A stretch of DNA of 64,000 nt from Desulfobacca acetoxidans DSM 11109 (GTDB taxonomy: Bacteria; Desulfobacterota; Desulfobaccia; Desulfobaccales; Desulfobaccaceae): contig NC_015388.1 of assembly GCF_000195295.1 (NCBI RefSeq), positions 496,001-560,000 of the forward strand, in the 5' to 3' direction. Every line of letters starts with the position of its first letter. Positions within the stretch are counted from its first letter, which is position 1. Positions 46,096 through 54,202 of the stretch are shown here, in pieces. The notes below the pieces were generated by a model. That model saw only the letters and a program-made list of their open reading frames with translations. It had not been told where the DNA came from and did no database searches. A program made the translations under genes and the position numbers.

Positions 46096-47409
46096 ATGAC
46101 ATCCAGATTAGAAACTATTTCATGTACTGAATTTCTTGAACTCGTGGATTATTTTGCCGACGAGTTACTTGAGTTGTGCCAGTTTTTTGTAGCTCACTAC
46201 GAGGAGAAGCTACCTGACACCGAACGTCTCTACGCCCGCCTGTGCTACGCCTCTAAGTTGGTGGAAGACCTGCTGGACTACCACGGCGCCAAAAACAACC
46301 AAAAATGGTGTAAATTTCGCGAACTAGTGGCGTCGGTGTTGAATTTTGCTTCTGCCGCCTTTACGATGAAACATATTGTTAGCCGCATCTCCTTCTACGA
46401 AATCGGCGCTGACAGCTCTTTTATTTTCACCAGCCGACTCGTGCACCGCTTCTTGATTAACACCCTTATCAATATCTGTCAAGAATTGATCGCTGAGTCC
46501 AGAAAATTGGGGATCAGGTTAACGCCCCCAGCCCTGGAATGGGACAGATTCTCCAACCTGTCCTCAAACCGGTTTCTGGAATTCGATGTCTCCCCCCAAG
46601 ACTTACATGGCGAGAAACATCATATCGTCCGTATTACTACGGCGTACCTCAATATCAACCGGGATTTTGAAGCCCTGGGTTTTTATAAGAGATTTAAAGC
46701 CGAAGATTTTCGAGCTGTTATTCCTGCCCGGATTAACGAAGAAATTCTGCGCAAATTTGAGATGATTATTCACAACCTGCAGTCGTCCTACGATACCTAC
46801 ATCGGCAGGGATAGCAGCCGCACCGAGAGCAGTAAATTTAAGAGCCTGCGGGACCATATCTCCATCTCCCTGCATCTGTTGGAATTAAGCGGACGTATGT
46901 CCCATTATTTTGAACGTCACCTCTTTGACGTCGGCCGCATCGGTATTTTTCAAGAGATACAACGACTGTTGAGTCGACTGATTAAAACCGAATTCCTGCT
47001 CGACGCCATCATCAACTACGCGGTTTATTATTGTACTGAATTTCTCTCCAAAGGCAAATCATTAGCCCAGAGCCTCCTGAATCAATATATCGAACACGGC
47101 GAAATCACTGCCGGTGTTCCCGTTAAGCTCGGCTTCCACAGTCGGCCGTGCATGTTGGTGGCAAAAATCGTACAGCATTACGGCGGCCAGGTGGAGATGA
47201 TCGTCGGTGAGGACCATTTCGACGCCAGCTCCATACTTGATCTGCAGTGGGCCGGCGGCAAAGTCCACCGCGAAGACCTCTCCCAGGTGAAATTTCAGGG
47301 CGACGTTCGAGCCTTAGCCGACATCCAGATACTGGCCAGCATTAACTACGGCGAGGACACCATGGGCAAAGGCATACCCCTGCCGCCGGAGTTGTTCTAT
47401 TTACGGTGA
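46096..47409 (+). CDS. Uncharacterised protein with C-terminal HPr-like domain
   Basis: 437 residues. The first 330 are largely helical and match nothing I recognise; they contain an EFLELVDYFADELLELCQFF start and many His/Tyr/Phe residues. Residues about 338-435 resemble the PTS phosphocarrier HPr: GFHSRPCMLVAKIVQ with His348 where HPr has phospho-His15 (G-x-H-A-R-P-A), then FDASSILDLQWAGGK matching the Ser46 region, and a final helix (DVRALADIQILAS). HPr fused to a long helical partner is unusual. No PTS gene lies nearby; the PEP-synthase-like protein at 30865 is the only other phospho-His candidate in the window. Confidence 0.65.
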   Translation: MTSRLETISCTEFLELVDYFADELLELCQFFVAHYEEKLPDTERLYARLCYASKLVEDLLDYHGAKNNQKWCKFRELVASVLNFASAAFTMKHIVSRISFYEIGADSSFIFTSRLVHRFLINTLINICQELIAESRKLGIRLTPPALEWDRFSNLSSNRFLEFDVSPQDLHGEKHHIVRITTAYLNINRDFEALGFYKRFKAEDFRAVIPARINEEILRKFEMIIHNLQSSYDTYIGRDSSRTESSKFKSLRDHISISLHLLELSGRMSHYFERHLFDVGRIGIFQEIQRLLSRLIKTEFLLDAIINYAVYYCTEFLSKGKSLAQSLLNQYIEHGEITAGVPVKLGFHSRPCMLVAKIVQHYGGQVEMIVGEDHFDASSILDLQWAGGKVHREDLSQVKFQGDVRALADIQILASINYGEDTMGKGIPLPPELFYLR

Positions 47410-47898
47410 TTTCCCGGCCCAGGCACCATCAATGGAATATGGAAACCTGCTTCACTCAAAAAACTTTTCAGGTCTGGACAATCTTTATGCAAATTATGCA
47501 AAGTTTGGGTTTACATTTTAATATTCTTTGCGTTAAACTGCACAATAAACAATCCGGTGCCAATGTCTGGCTGTAAGCGTTCAGCAAGCAACCAAAACAG
47601 CTAGTTAAGCGAGGTAGGACGGCATGCTGCTGCTCATCCTACTCTCTTATGATTCTTGCATAATTGCATATTTCTCCGGCTTGTCATTCTGTACAAAGCG
47701 AAGAATATTATGTATTCAGCCTGTTAAGATTCCCCACGATATTGAGTGGGGTGAAGCAGGCTCTTTTGCAAGATGATTTTTCATCATTGGTCTCTGCCGT
47801 TGAAGTCGGCGGTTGCAGGCTGATTGCTGCATGTTTGCACCTGATAAACTTTTCCGGTTGGCACCTGCGAAATTAGTGTGATCAAGCGAGGCTGAAAG
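47410..47898. other. Intergenic region with structured leader before a methyltransferase
   Basis: 489 bp. A hairpin GTAGGA/TCCTAC spans about 47611-47641. A nested stem at 47718-47762 pairs AGCCTG with CAGGCT outside and CCCCAC with GTGGGG inside, and is followed by CTTTT. Bases 47683-47703 (GTCATTCTG...AAGCGAAGAAT) look like a common dispersed repeat, related to 52368-52390. No gene is supported. Confidence 0.5.
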
Positions 47899-48531
47899 AT
47901 GAAAACCAAGATCAATGGCCAATATATGGAACGTCTGTATTCCTTTTACTCTCCTTTTTATGATTTTGTGTTCGGTAAGATGCTCGAGCCCGGCAGGAGG
48001 GAGGCTTTTAAATACCTCTCCTCCCGCCCCCATCAAAAAGTTTTGGAGATCGGCATCGGCACCGGCGCCAGTTTAACCCTCTATCCCCCCCACACCCAGG
48101 TCATCGGCATCGATATCTCCGAAGGCATGATCAAAAAGGCGAAAAAACGGCTGGCAGCCCTAAAAAATGGCCATGATGTCGAACTCAAGGTGATGGACGC
48201 CTGCAATCTAGAATTTCCCAATGAGAGTTTCGACGCAGTTATCGCCTCCTATGTTATTACGACGGTTCCTGACCCCCATAGGCTCTGTAAAGAAATCCTG
48301 CGAGTTATCCGCCCGGGTGGACAGATTATTGCCGTCCAACATTCCCGCGGGGAAAATGGCCACTTATTGGAAAAGGCCAAAGACGCCTTGGCGCCCCTGT
48401 TTGTCCGCATCGGTTTTACTACAGATTTAGACGTCGTTCGGGTTATGCGGGAGTCCGGTATGTCCATTGAACATATCTGCGGCTGTAATATCTTTAAATT
48501 GCACCGCCTCATTACCGGAACCAAAAGATAG
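47899..48531 (+). CDS. Class I SAM-dependent methyltransferase (PmtA/UbiE-like)
   Basis: 210-residue cytosolic methyltransferase. SAM-binding motif I is VLEIGIGTGASL, motif II GIDISEGMIKKAKKR, then SFDAVIASYVITTVPDPHRL and a PGGQIIAVQH strand. The N-terminus (YSFYSPFYDFVFGKMLEPGR) is characteristic of phosphatidylethanolamine N-methyltransferases of the PmtA group. GAGG lies before the ATG. Lipid methylation is likely but not certain. An acyl-CoA ligase gene follows after 264 bp. Confidence 0.85.
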   Translation: MKTKINGQYMERLYSFYSPFYDFVFGKMLEPGRREAFKYLSSRPHQKVLEIGIGTGASLTLYPPHTQVIGIDISEGMIKKAKKRLAALKNGHDVELKVMDACNLEFPNESFDAVIASYVITTVPDPHRLCKEILRVIRPGGQIIAVQHSRGENGHLLEKAKDALAPLFVRIGFTTDLDVVRVMRESGMSIEHICGCNIFKLHRLITGTKR

Positions 48532-48661
48532 GGAACCTCGAGACTCTGCGGAACTTTCAGGAAAGGGGAAGAACATCTTCCCTTTTTCCTTCAATCCCCG
48601 GATGCACAACAATCCTCCTTTTTCCCGTCCCGGTGGTATAAATTATTACCAGACATGCTTT

Positions 48662-48760
48662 GGCGAACCTGCCATACTAATTGGCAATCCCTGGTGATCA
48701 CAACAAAATATGAGAACAGAACCGTGGATACTGCTCACAATAATGCTTTTTCTGCTCACT
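48662..48760 (-). repeat. Inverted copy of the 9219-9333 repeat
   Basis: The complement carries the same ordered landmarks as 9219-9333: GTGAGCAGA, AGCATTATTG, CCACGG, TTCTGTT.TCAT, TTGTTGTGATCA, TGCCAATTAGTAT and GGTTCGCC. The whole match spans about 100 bp at moderate identity. Confidence 0.75.
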
Positions 48761-48795
48761 GAACCTTGAACTTATCAGGCCGGGAAGAATAAATC

Positions 48796-50469
48796 ATGGA
48801 TTGCATCTGGCGACGGCACTATGATCCGGAGGTACCCGCTGAGGTCGATATACCAGACGTCACCCTCCCAGAATTGTTATACCGCTCCGCCTCCGATTTT
48901 CCAGATAATCCCGCAATCATCTTTTTAGGCCACACCCTGAGCTATCGCCGCCTAAAACAATCGGTCTGGCAGGCGGCTGCCGGCTTGGCCCGACTCGGTT
49001 TTAAACCCGGGCAGCGGCTGGCCATGATCCTGCCCAACTGCCCCCAGACGGTGATTACCTATTATGCCACCCTGCATCTGGGCGGTATCATCGTAATGTT
49101 AAATCCGCTGGCCGCGCCGCGGGAGATCCTGGACCAGATACAGCGCACCGAGGCCGACACGGTTGTGGCGCTCGATCATGTGGCGCCCAAGGTCGAAGAG
49201 GTCCGTAAGGCGCTCAATCTCAAACACCTGATCATCGCCAGTCTGGCGGATTACCTGCCCGTTCCCTGGAAGTGGCTCTATAATTTCCGGGCAAGGAGAA
49301 AGGGGCAACAGGTAGGACCGCGCCCTGGAACAGGGCAGATGAGTTTTCAAGACCTTCTCACTGACCACGCCCCGCCTGCACTGGCCGCCAGCAGCAGCGA
49401 TGTCGCAATACTGCAGCACACCGGCGGCACCACCGGCCTGCCCAAGGCCGCAGCCTTAACGCACCGCAATCTGGTCAGCAACGTCGCCCAGATCAATGCC
49501 TGGCTGCCCCATTGCCAGAGGGGCGGCGAACGGGTGTTGGCTGTGCTGCCCTACTTTCACGTCTTTGGCATGACCGCATCCATGAACTGGCCCATTAATC
49601 TGGCCGGCGCCATCCTCCTCCTCCCCCGTTTCGACGCCGCCCAGGTATTGAAGACTATTCACCAACGGCGTCCGACGGTCTTTCCGGCGGCTCCCACGAT
49701 TTTTATCGCCCTGATCAACCATCCACACCTGCGGCGTTATGACCTCTCTTCTCTTTGGGGTTGCATCAGCGGCTCGGCCCCCCTGCCCCAGGATGTCCAG
49801 GAGCAGTTTGAGGCCCTGACCAAGGGCAGGATTATCGAGGGCTATGGTTTGACCGAAACCTCACCGGTAACGCATCTCAATCCCATTGCCGGTAAACGCC
49901 GGCCCGGCAGCATCGGCCTTCCCTTCCCCAATACGTCCTGCCGGATTGTCGATGCCGAGAGCGGGCTTATCGATCTGCCGCCGGGGGATGTCGGCGAACT
50001 TTTGCTCCGGGGTCCGCAGGTAATGGCCGAATACTGGCAAAACCCGGAGGAGACGGCTCTGGCCCTGCGCCACGGCTGGTTTTATACCGGTGATCTGGCC
50101 CGCATGGATGAAGATGGGTTTTTTTATATCGTCGACCGCAAAAAAGATATCATTATTGCCAGCGGTTACAATATCTATCCTCGGGAAGTGGAGGAAGTCC
50201 TCCACCAACACCCGGCTGTTCAGGACGCCGTCGCCTTCGGCGTCCCCGATGCCTATCGCGGCGAAACGGTCATGGCCGTGGTTGTGCCAAAACCAGGCAT
50301 GCCGGTGACGGCCCCAGACCTGTTCGACTTCTGCCGCCAGCGCCTGGCAGTCTACAAAACCCCTAAAATTATCGAATTCCGACGGGAACTGCCCAAAACT
50401 GCAGTGGGGAAGGTTCTCCGGCGCGAGCTGCGCGCCGAAGCAGAGGCTAAACTGAAAGGAGCGGATTGA
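48796..50469 (+). CDS. fadD: Long-chain fatty-acid--CoA ligase
   Basis: 557-residue adenylate-forming enzyme that activates fatty acids to acyl-CoA. Motifs: the P-loop HTGGTTGLPKAA, YGLTETSPV, GDLARMDEDGFFYIVDRKKD, IIASGYNIYPREVEEVL and the catalytic C-terminal Lys in KTAVGKVLRRELR. The substrate chain length is inferred from family resemblance. Its end is 13 bp from the convergent membrane-protein gene. No clear ribosome site precedes the ATG. Confidence 0.92.
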   Translation: MDCIWRRHYDPEVPAEVDIPDVTLPELLYRSASDFPDNPAIIFLGHTLSYRRLKQSVWQAAAGLARLGFKPGQRLAMILPNCPQTVITYYATLHLGGIIVMLNPLAAPREILDQIQRTEADTVVALDHVAPKVEEVRKALNLKHLIIASLADYLPVPWKWLYNFRARRKGQQVGPRPGTGQMSFQDLLTDHAPPALAASSSDVAILQHTGGTTGLPKAAALTHRNLVSNVAQINAWLPHCQRGGERVLAVLPYFHVFGMTASMNWPINLAGAILLLPRFDAAQVLKTIHQRRPTVFPAAPTIFIALINHPHLRRYDLSSLWGCISGSAPLPQDVQEQFEALTKGRIIEGYGLTETSPVTHLNPIAGKRRPGSIGLPFPNTSCRIVDAESGLIDLPPGDVGELLLRGPQVMAEYWQNPEETALALRHGWFYTGDLARMDEDGFFYIVDRKKDIIIASGYNIYPREVEEVLHQHPAVQDAVAFGVPDAYRGETVMAVVVPKPGMPVTAPDLFDFCRQRLAVYKTPKIIEFRRELPKTAVGKVLRRELRAEAEAKLKGAD

Positions 50470-50482
50470 GGGGAATTGATTT

Positions 50483-51736
50483 TTACCTTCGGCTCTTTTT
50501 TCCGGTCATGCGGCCTGAAGATGCCGGGGTTTGCTGGGGTAAAGGTGAAAAAACGCCCTGCCACTGCTCTAGCCGCTTTTCCACCTCAAGACCTGTTTCC
50601 TTGCCATCAGGCTGCCAGGTCTTTAGATCCTTGTCTTTGATGGTGACTTTCCGGTCCTGGGCCAGTTTCAGCAGGGTCTGGTGCACCTGGGTACGTACCA
50701 TGGCGCTCTGAGTGCGCAACAACGGGATCAATACATCCGCCAGCGAGGTCTGGCTTCCCGGAGCAGTATTTCTCTGGGCCAACAGTAACTGCATCACCAC
50801 CTCGCGCCGATTTTCCGACAACTGCGGATGAATCATTACCTCCGCAAGCCTGGATAGACGCGCTTCTTTCTGTTCCCCTACAACAGCCAGAAAATACTCC
50901 CGGGCCCGGTGCAGATCTAACTCCGTGGTATCGGCCTTGCGCAGACGCCAGGCATAGTATCGGTCCTGCACCTCAGGACGTTGAAGATAACTGCTCACCG
51001 GAAAGGAAAGAAACGGTATAATAGCAATAACGGTTAGAAACAAGAAAACCGTCTTTACCCGGGGTTGCTCCCAAAAATATCTCACGTCATACCAATCGAT
51101 AATACCGTATTTTCTCAGGTTATATTTGAAGGCCTTCGGATCTAAGATTCTCTCCAAAATCTCCCGGACTTGCAGTTCCTGCGATGTAATGGTATTATAC
51201 CCCGCTATTTGTATATTATTCAAATTATTATTCAAGTTATTCTGATCAATGATTTTGTTATTGCAGGTGAGCGCCAGGCCCTTCAACTTCACAAACTTCT
51301 CATCATCGCGGGATACTTGGTATTGCAGGCGATCTTTAAACCGTTCTTCCCTGTAATCCTCTCTTTCCTGGAGGTGTTGAGAAACCTCATTAGACCAGTT
51401 CTTGATGCTCTGCCACCAGAAGAGGATAAAAACGGGCGCCTTGACTCCCTCCATTCCCCCGGCCAGGATGCGGTCATACGATAGGGCCACCACTACCGCG
51501 GCCAACAGCGAGGTGTCATTGATCACCCCGGTCCAGTCCAGGATGGCGAACAAGAGCAGCGGCATGAACACATAGACAAAGAGGAGAAGCCAGGTCTGCA
51601 CATACACCCACCGGCCCGGCAGTTCCTTCCCATCATTGAGACGGACTATCCTTACAACCGCAATCACCAGACCCAACAAAGCCACAATCAGGTAGCATTG
51701 CCAGGCATCTAAATCTGGGGAGGTAAATTGACTCAT
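50483..51736 (-). CDS. Uncharacterised multi-spanning membrane protein
   Basis: 417 residues, not recognised. Three hydrophobic helices lie in the first 95 residues (YLIVALLGLVIAVVRIV; YVQTWLLLFVYVFMPLLLFA; TSLLAAVVVALSYDRIL). Then come a long charged region with an Asn-rich stretch (DQNNLNNNLNNIQIAGYNTI), another helix around residue 230 (VFLFLTVIAIIPFLSF), and a soluble C-terminus with helical repeats (LAEVMIHPQLSENRREVVMQ; LAQRNTAP). The last 30 residues are basic and low in structure. Confidence 0.65.
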   Translation of the reverse strand: MSQFTSPDLDAWQCYLIVALLGLVIAVVRIVRLNDGKELPGRWVYVQTWLLLFVYVFMPLLLFAILDWTGVINDTSLLAAVVVALSYDRILAGGMEGVKAPVFILFWWQSIKNWSNEVSQHLQEREDYREERFKDRLQYQVSRDDEKFVKLKGLALTCNNKIIDQNNLNNNLNNIQIAGYNTITSQELQVREILERILDPKAFKYNLRKYGIIDWYDVRYFWEQPRVKTVFLFLTVIAIIPFLSFPVSSYLQRPEVQDRYYAWRLRKADTTELDLHRAREYFLAVVGEQKEARLSRLAEVMIHPQLSENRREVVMQLLLAQRNTAPGSQTSLADVLIPLLRTQSAMVRTQVHQTLLKLAQDRKVTIKDKDLKTWQPDGKETGLEVEKRLEQWQGVFSPLPQQTPASSGRMTGKKSRR

Positions 51737-51760
51737 CCGGCTTTACATCTTTTTGTATTC

Positions 51761-52003
51761 TTATTTCAAAAGATTCTTGACAGATGCCCTATCTCCCGGC
51801 AGGACCTGGAACCGGGCCGAGAAAATATTTTTCTCATCGATTTTGCCAGTCTTAAAAACGATGTTATCGTCAACCAGTTCTTGCACTTCTTTGACCAAAT
51901 CTTTGGGCTCCAAACCGGCTTCCAGCATCAATTCGCCCCCGCGAACCATGCCCTTATCGAGAATGACCCGCAACACCCGCTTTTTTTCGATGTTCATCGA
52001 CAT
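51761..52003 (-). CDS. Small hypothetical protein, winged-helix-like
   Basis: 80 residues with AGGAG upstream of its ATG. The pattern VLRVILDKGMVRGGELMLEA, then LEPKDLVKEVQELVDDNIV and a beta-like tail, is compatible with a small winged-helix fold. Not assigned to a family. It lies 24 bp from the start of the membrane-protein gene on the same strand and probably precedes it in one transcript. Confidence 0.6.
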   Translation of the reverse strand: MSMNIEKKRVLRVILDKGMVRGGELMLEAGLEPKDLVKEVQELVDDNIVFKTGKIDEKNIFSARFQVLPGDRASVKNLLK

Positions 52004-52478
52004 AGTTTCTTCTCCTGGCTTCCCGACCCAGAAACTTTGGGTTTTTCCTTCCCTGACCTCTTTAGCATGAGCAGACCTTCAAACTCACTGCAATACCAGA
52101 CAGGCAATCTGGGCGCAAGCCCGAAGGTCTGGATATCTTTCGTACTCTCGATTTACTTTTAATTACTTTTCTCTATTTGTCAAGCCAATGTTACTGCCGT
52201 GAAATTGGATGTAGCACTTCAGATATCTGAGAGAATAGACCAAGGAGTGGTGAGCGGTGCGCACCCTGCAGCACTATAGCACCGGCAGGCTCATCCATAG
52301 GGACGAATCTTGTATTGGCCGCAAACAACTAAAGAGTTAAGCTTTCAGAATACGGTCATTTTGAGCGTAGCGAAGCAACTAATGTATTTATAGGCTTAAG
52401 ATCTTTTGCGTCGTTCAGGACGACAAAAAAGGCTATTCGGCAAAAGGCTGGCCTTTTCAAGCGATAGGAGATTTACCC
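52004..52478. repeat. Intergenic region with a long mosaic repeat
   Basis: 475 bp, no gene. Bases 52208-52340 match, in inverted orientation, the modules at 27643-27766: GTAGCACTTCAG, ATCTGAGAGAATAGACCAAGG, GGTGCGCACCCTGCAGCACTA (each split here at mismatches), GGACGAATCTTGTATTGG and CAAACAACTAAAG. A TCATTTTGAGCGTAGCGAAG piece follows at 52370-52390. Confidence 0.75.
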
Positions 52479-53480
52479 TCAAAGCTCCTTTAGCCTGAAG
52501 TGATCAAAGCCCATGCCGGAGATATCCTGGGTTGCTTCAGGCCGTCGTAGCCATACCCTGTTGCCCCGAACGATCTTGCCGATACAGATTGGGGTTCCGA
52601 GGCCGGCTTCCGAGAAATGTAAGTATAGGGCTTTTTCCCGGTCAGGTGGCGAGGTAAAGAGGAGCAGATAGTCTTCACCTCCTTTGAGGGCCAACTCCAA
52701 GGGGTCTTTGCCTATCTGTGCCGCTACTTCAGCTACCGGAGCGGGAACTGGGATCAGGGTGCTCTCAACTACCGCTCCTACATTGCTGCGACGGCAGATC
52801 TGGAACAGGTCAGAAGCCACCCCGTCCGAAAGGTCGATCAGGGCGGTGGCCAGATGATTGCGGGCCAGAACCCGGGCCGCCAGGATCTGGGGTTGGGGGT
52901 CGAAAAACGCCTGCAGCAATAACGTGCGCTCTGTCTCGGTCAGGGTTAAACCCCTCCTGAGCGTCTCTAAACCGGCTGCCGCAAGTCCCACCGGACCGGT
53001 GAGATAAATCAGCTCGCCGATCTGCGCCCCATCCCGCCGGAGCAATTCCTCCTTTTTCACCTGCCCCAATACTGTCAGGCTCATGGATAACGACCCTGGT
53101 GAACTCACCGTATCCCCGCCGATTACGGTCACCCCGGTTTCCTGCGCCACTTCCTGCATACCTCTGGCCAGTTCCAGGGCGCCGAACAGATCGCGTTCCG
53201 GGGGCCATCCCAGAGCCAGCAGGGCATACCGCGGTTTTCCCCCCATGGCGGCAATATCGCTCAGATTTACTGCCAGGGCCTTGCGGCCGAGTTGTCTGAG
53301 CGGCATGTAGGTCAGGTCAAAATGGACCTTTTCGATAAGAGCGTCAACGGTCCAGAGAAGATATTCGCCCCCCTGTCCAGCAATAACGGCTGCATCATCG
53401 CCGATGCCGCACACTACCTGGGGAGGGGGGAGGCCGAAAATCCGGCTTAGCTCATCTATCAGGTCTCGCTCTCCGGTCAT
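52479..53480 (-). CDS. thiL: Thiamine-monophosphate kinase
   Basis: Phosphorylates thiamine monophosphate to the active cofactor. 333 residues. N-terminal GIGDDAAV, the VDALIEKVHFDL strand, NLSDIAAMGGKP, GGDTVSSPG and DLSDGVASDL are the ThiL/PurM-type ATP- and metal-binding motifs, and GGEDYLLLF follows. The ATG at 53480 has AGGAG 8 nt upstream and starts the recognisable protein; longer in-frame extensions run into ndk. It follows ndk by 43 bp. Confidence 0.95.
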   Translation of the reverse strand: MTGERDLIDELSRIFGLPPPQVVCGIGDDAAVIAGQGGEYLLWTVDALIEKVHFDLTYMPLRQLGRKALAVNLSDIAAMGGKPRYALLALGWPPERDLFGALELARGMQEVAQETGVTVIGGDTVSSPGSLSMSLTVLGQVKKEELLRRDGAQIGELIYLTGPVGLAAAGLETLRRGLTLTETERTLLLQAFFDPQPQILAARVLARNHLATALIDLSDGVASDLFQICRRSNVGAVVESTLIPVPAPVAEVAAQIGKDPLELALKGGEDYLLLFTSPPDREKALYLHFSEAGLGTPICIGKIVRGNRVWLRRPEATQDISGMGFDHFRLKEL

Positions 53481-53523
53481 GGCCGCATCTCCTGAACCAA
53501 ACCGCGTCTTAGCAGCGGTGGGC

Positions 53524-53943
53524 TTATATCCTCTCCAATTCGTTGAAAAAGAAATTGATTTCCTTTTCGGCAGTATCCGGAGCATCAGAGCCGTGCACAA
53601 TATTGGCTTCGATGTCTCGGGCAAAATCGGCCCGGATGGTTCCCGGCGCCGCTTTTTGATAATCGGTGTCGCCCATAAGCTCCCGATTTTTCAGAATAGC
53701 TCCTTGGCCCTCCAGGATCATTGCCACGATGGGCCCCGAGCTCATAAAATCCGTCAGGCTGTCGAAGAATTTTTTTTCCTGATGTACCTCATAAAATTTT
53801 TGAGCCTGCTGTTTGGTCAGGTGCAGCATCTTCATCGCTTTCAGCTTCAGGCCGGCCCGTTCAAAACGGCCGATGACCTCCCCTACCAATCCCCGAGCCA
53901 CCCCGTCCGGCTTGATCAAGGATAATGTCTGTTCTACCACCAT
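53524..53943 (-). CDS. ndk: Nucleoside diphosphate kinase
   Basis: 139 residues, standard length. LSLIKPDGVARG opens the protein and the catalytic His117 is in NIVHGSDAPDTAEKEI. It equalises NTP pools. AAAGGAGG lies upstream of the ATG at 53943; a longer frame to 54027 has no support. It precedes thiL on the same strand. Confidence 0.97.
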   Translation of the reverse strand: MVVEQTLSLIKPDGVARGLVGEVIGRFERAGLKLKAMKMLHLTKQQAQKFYEVHQEKKFFDSLTDFMSSGPIVAMILEGQGAILKNRELMGDTDYQKAAPGTIRADFARDIEANIVHGSDAPDTAEKEINFFFNELERI

Positions 53944-54007
53944 AGCGTTCCGATCCTCCTTTCCCTTCAGGTCTAGAACTACATCCCATTGCGCATTGTC
54001 ATTCTTC

Positions 54008-54068
54008 CAAAAGCACCCGAGAACCATGAAAATGGTTTACCGGTAGCACAGGTTTTCTAACCTATGCA
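54008..54068 (+). repeat. CCGGTAGCACAGG repeat copy
   Basis: Best-preserved partner of 44061-44112. It continues into a stem-loop: GCACAGGTT TTCT AACCTATGC (54045-54066). Confidence 0.75.
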
Positions 54069-54202
54069 GAAGTTATTGTTTGCCTAGCCCATTCTTAACT
54101 CAATTGAAAGGGGCAAACCTCCACCTCCGTGCTCTGCTATGCCACCGGAGCGCCTCGGCCAAAGCCACTGTTTCATCATCTGGCCGGTTTGGCCGGTCTG
54201 CA

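Noticed and set aside
47664-47876. 70-codon open frame upstream of the methyltransferase
   Set aside because: Runs through the structured hairpin region and a dispersed repeat; no coding signs.
53481-53624. N-terminal extension of ThiL
   Set aside because: It lies antisense-like in frame over the end of ndk on the same strand and precedes a well-placed ribosome site for the shorter start.
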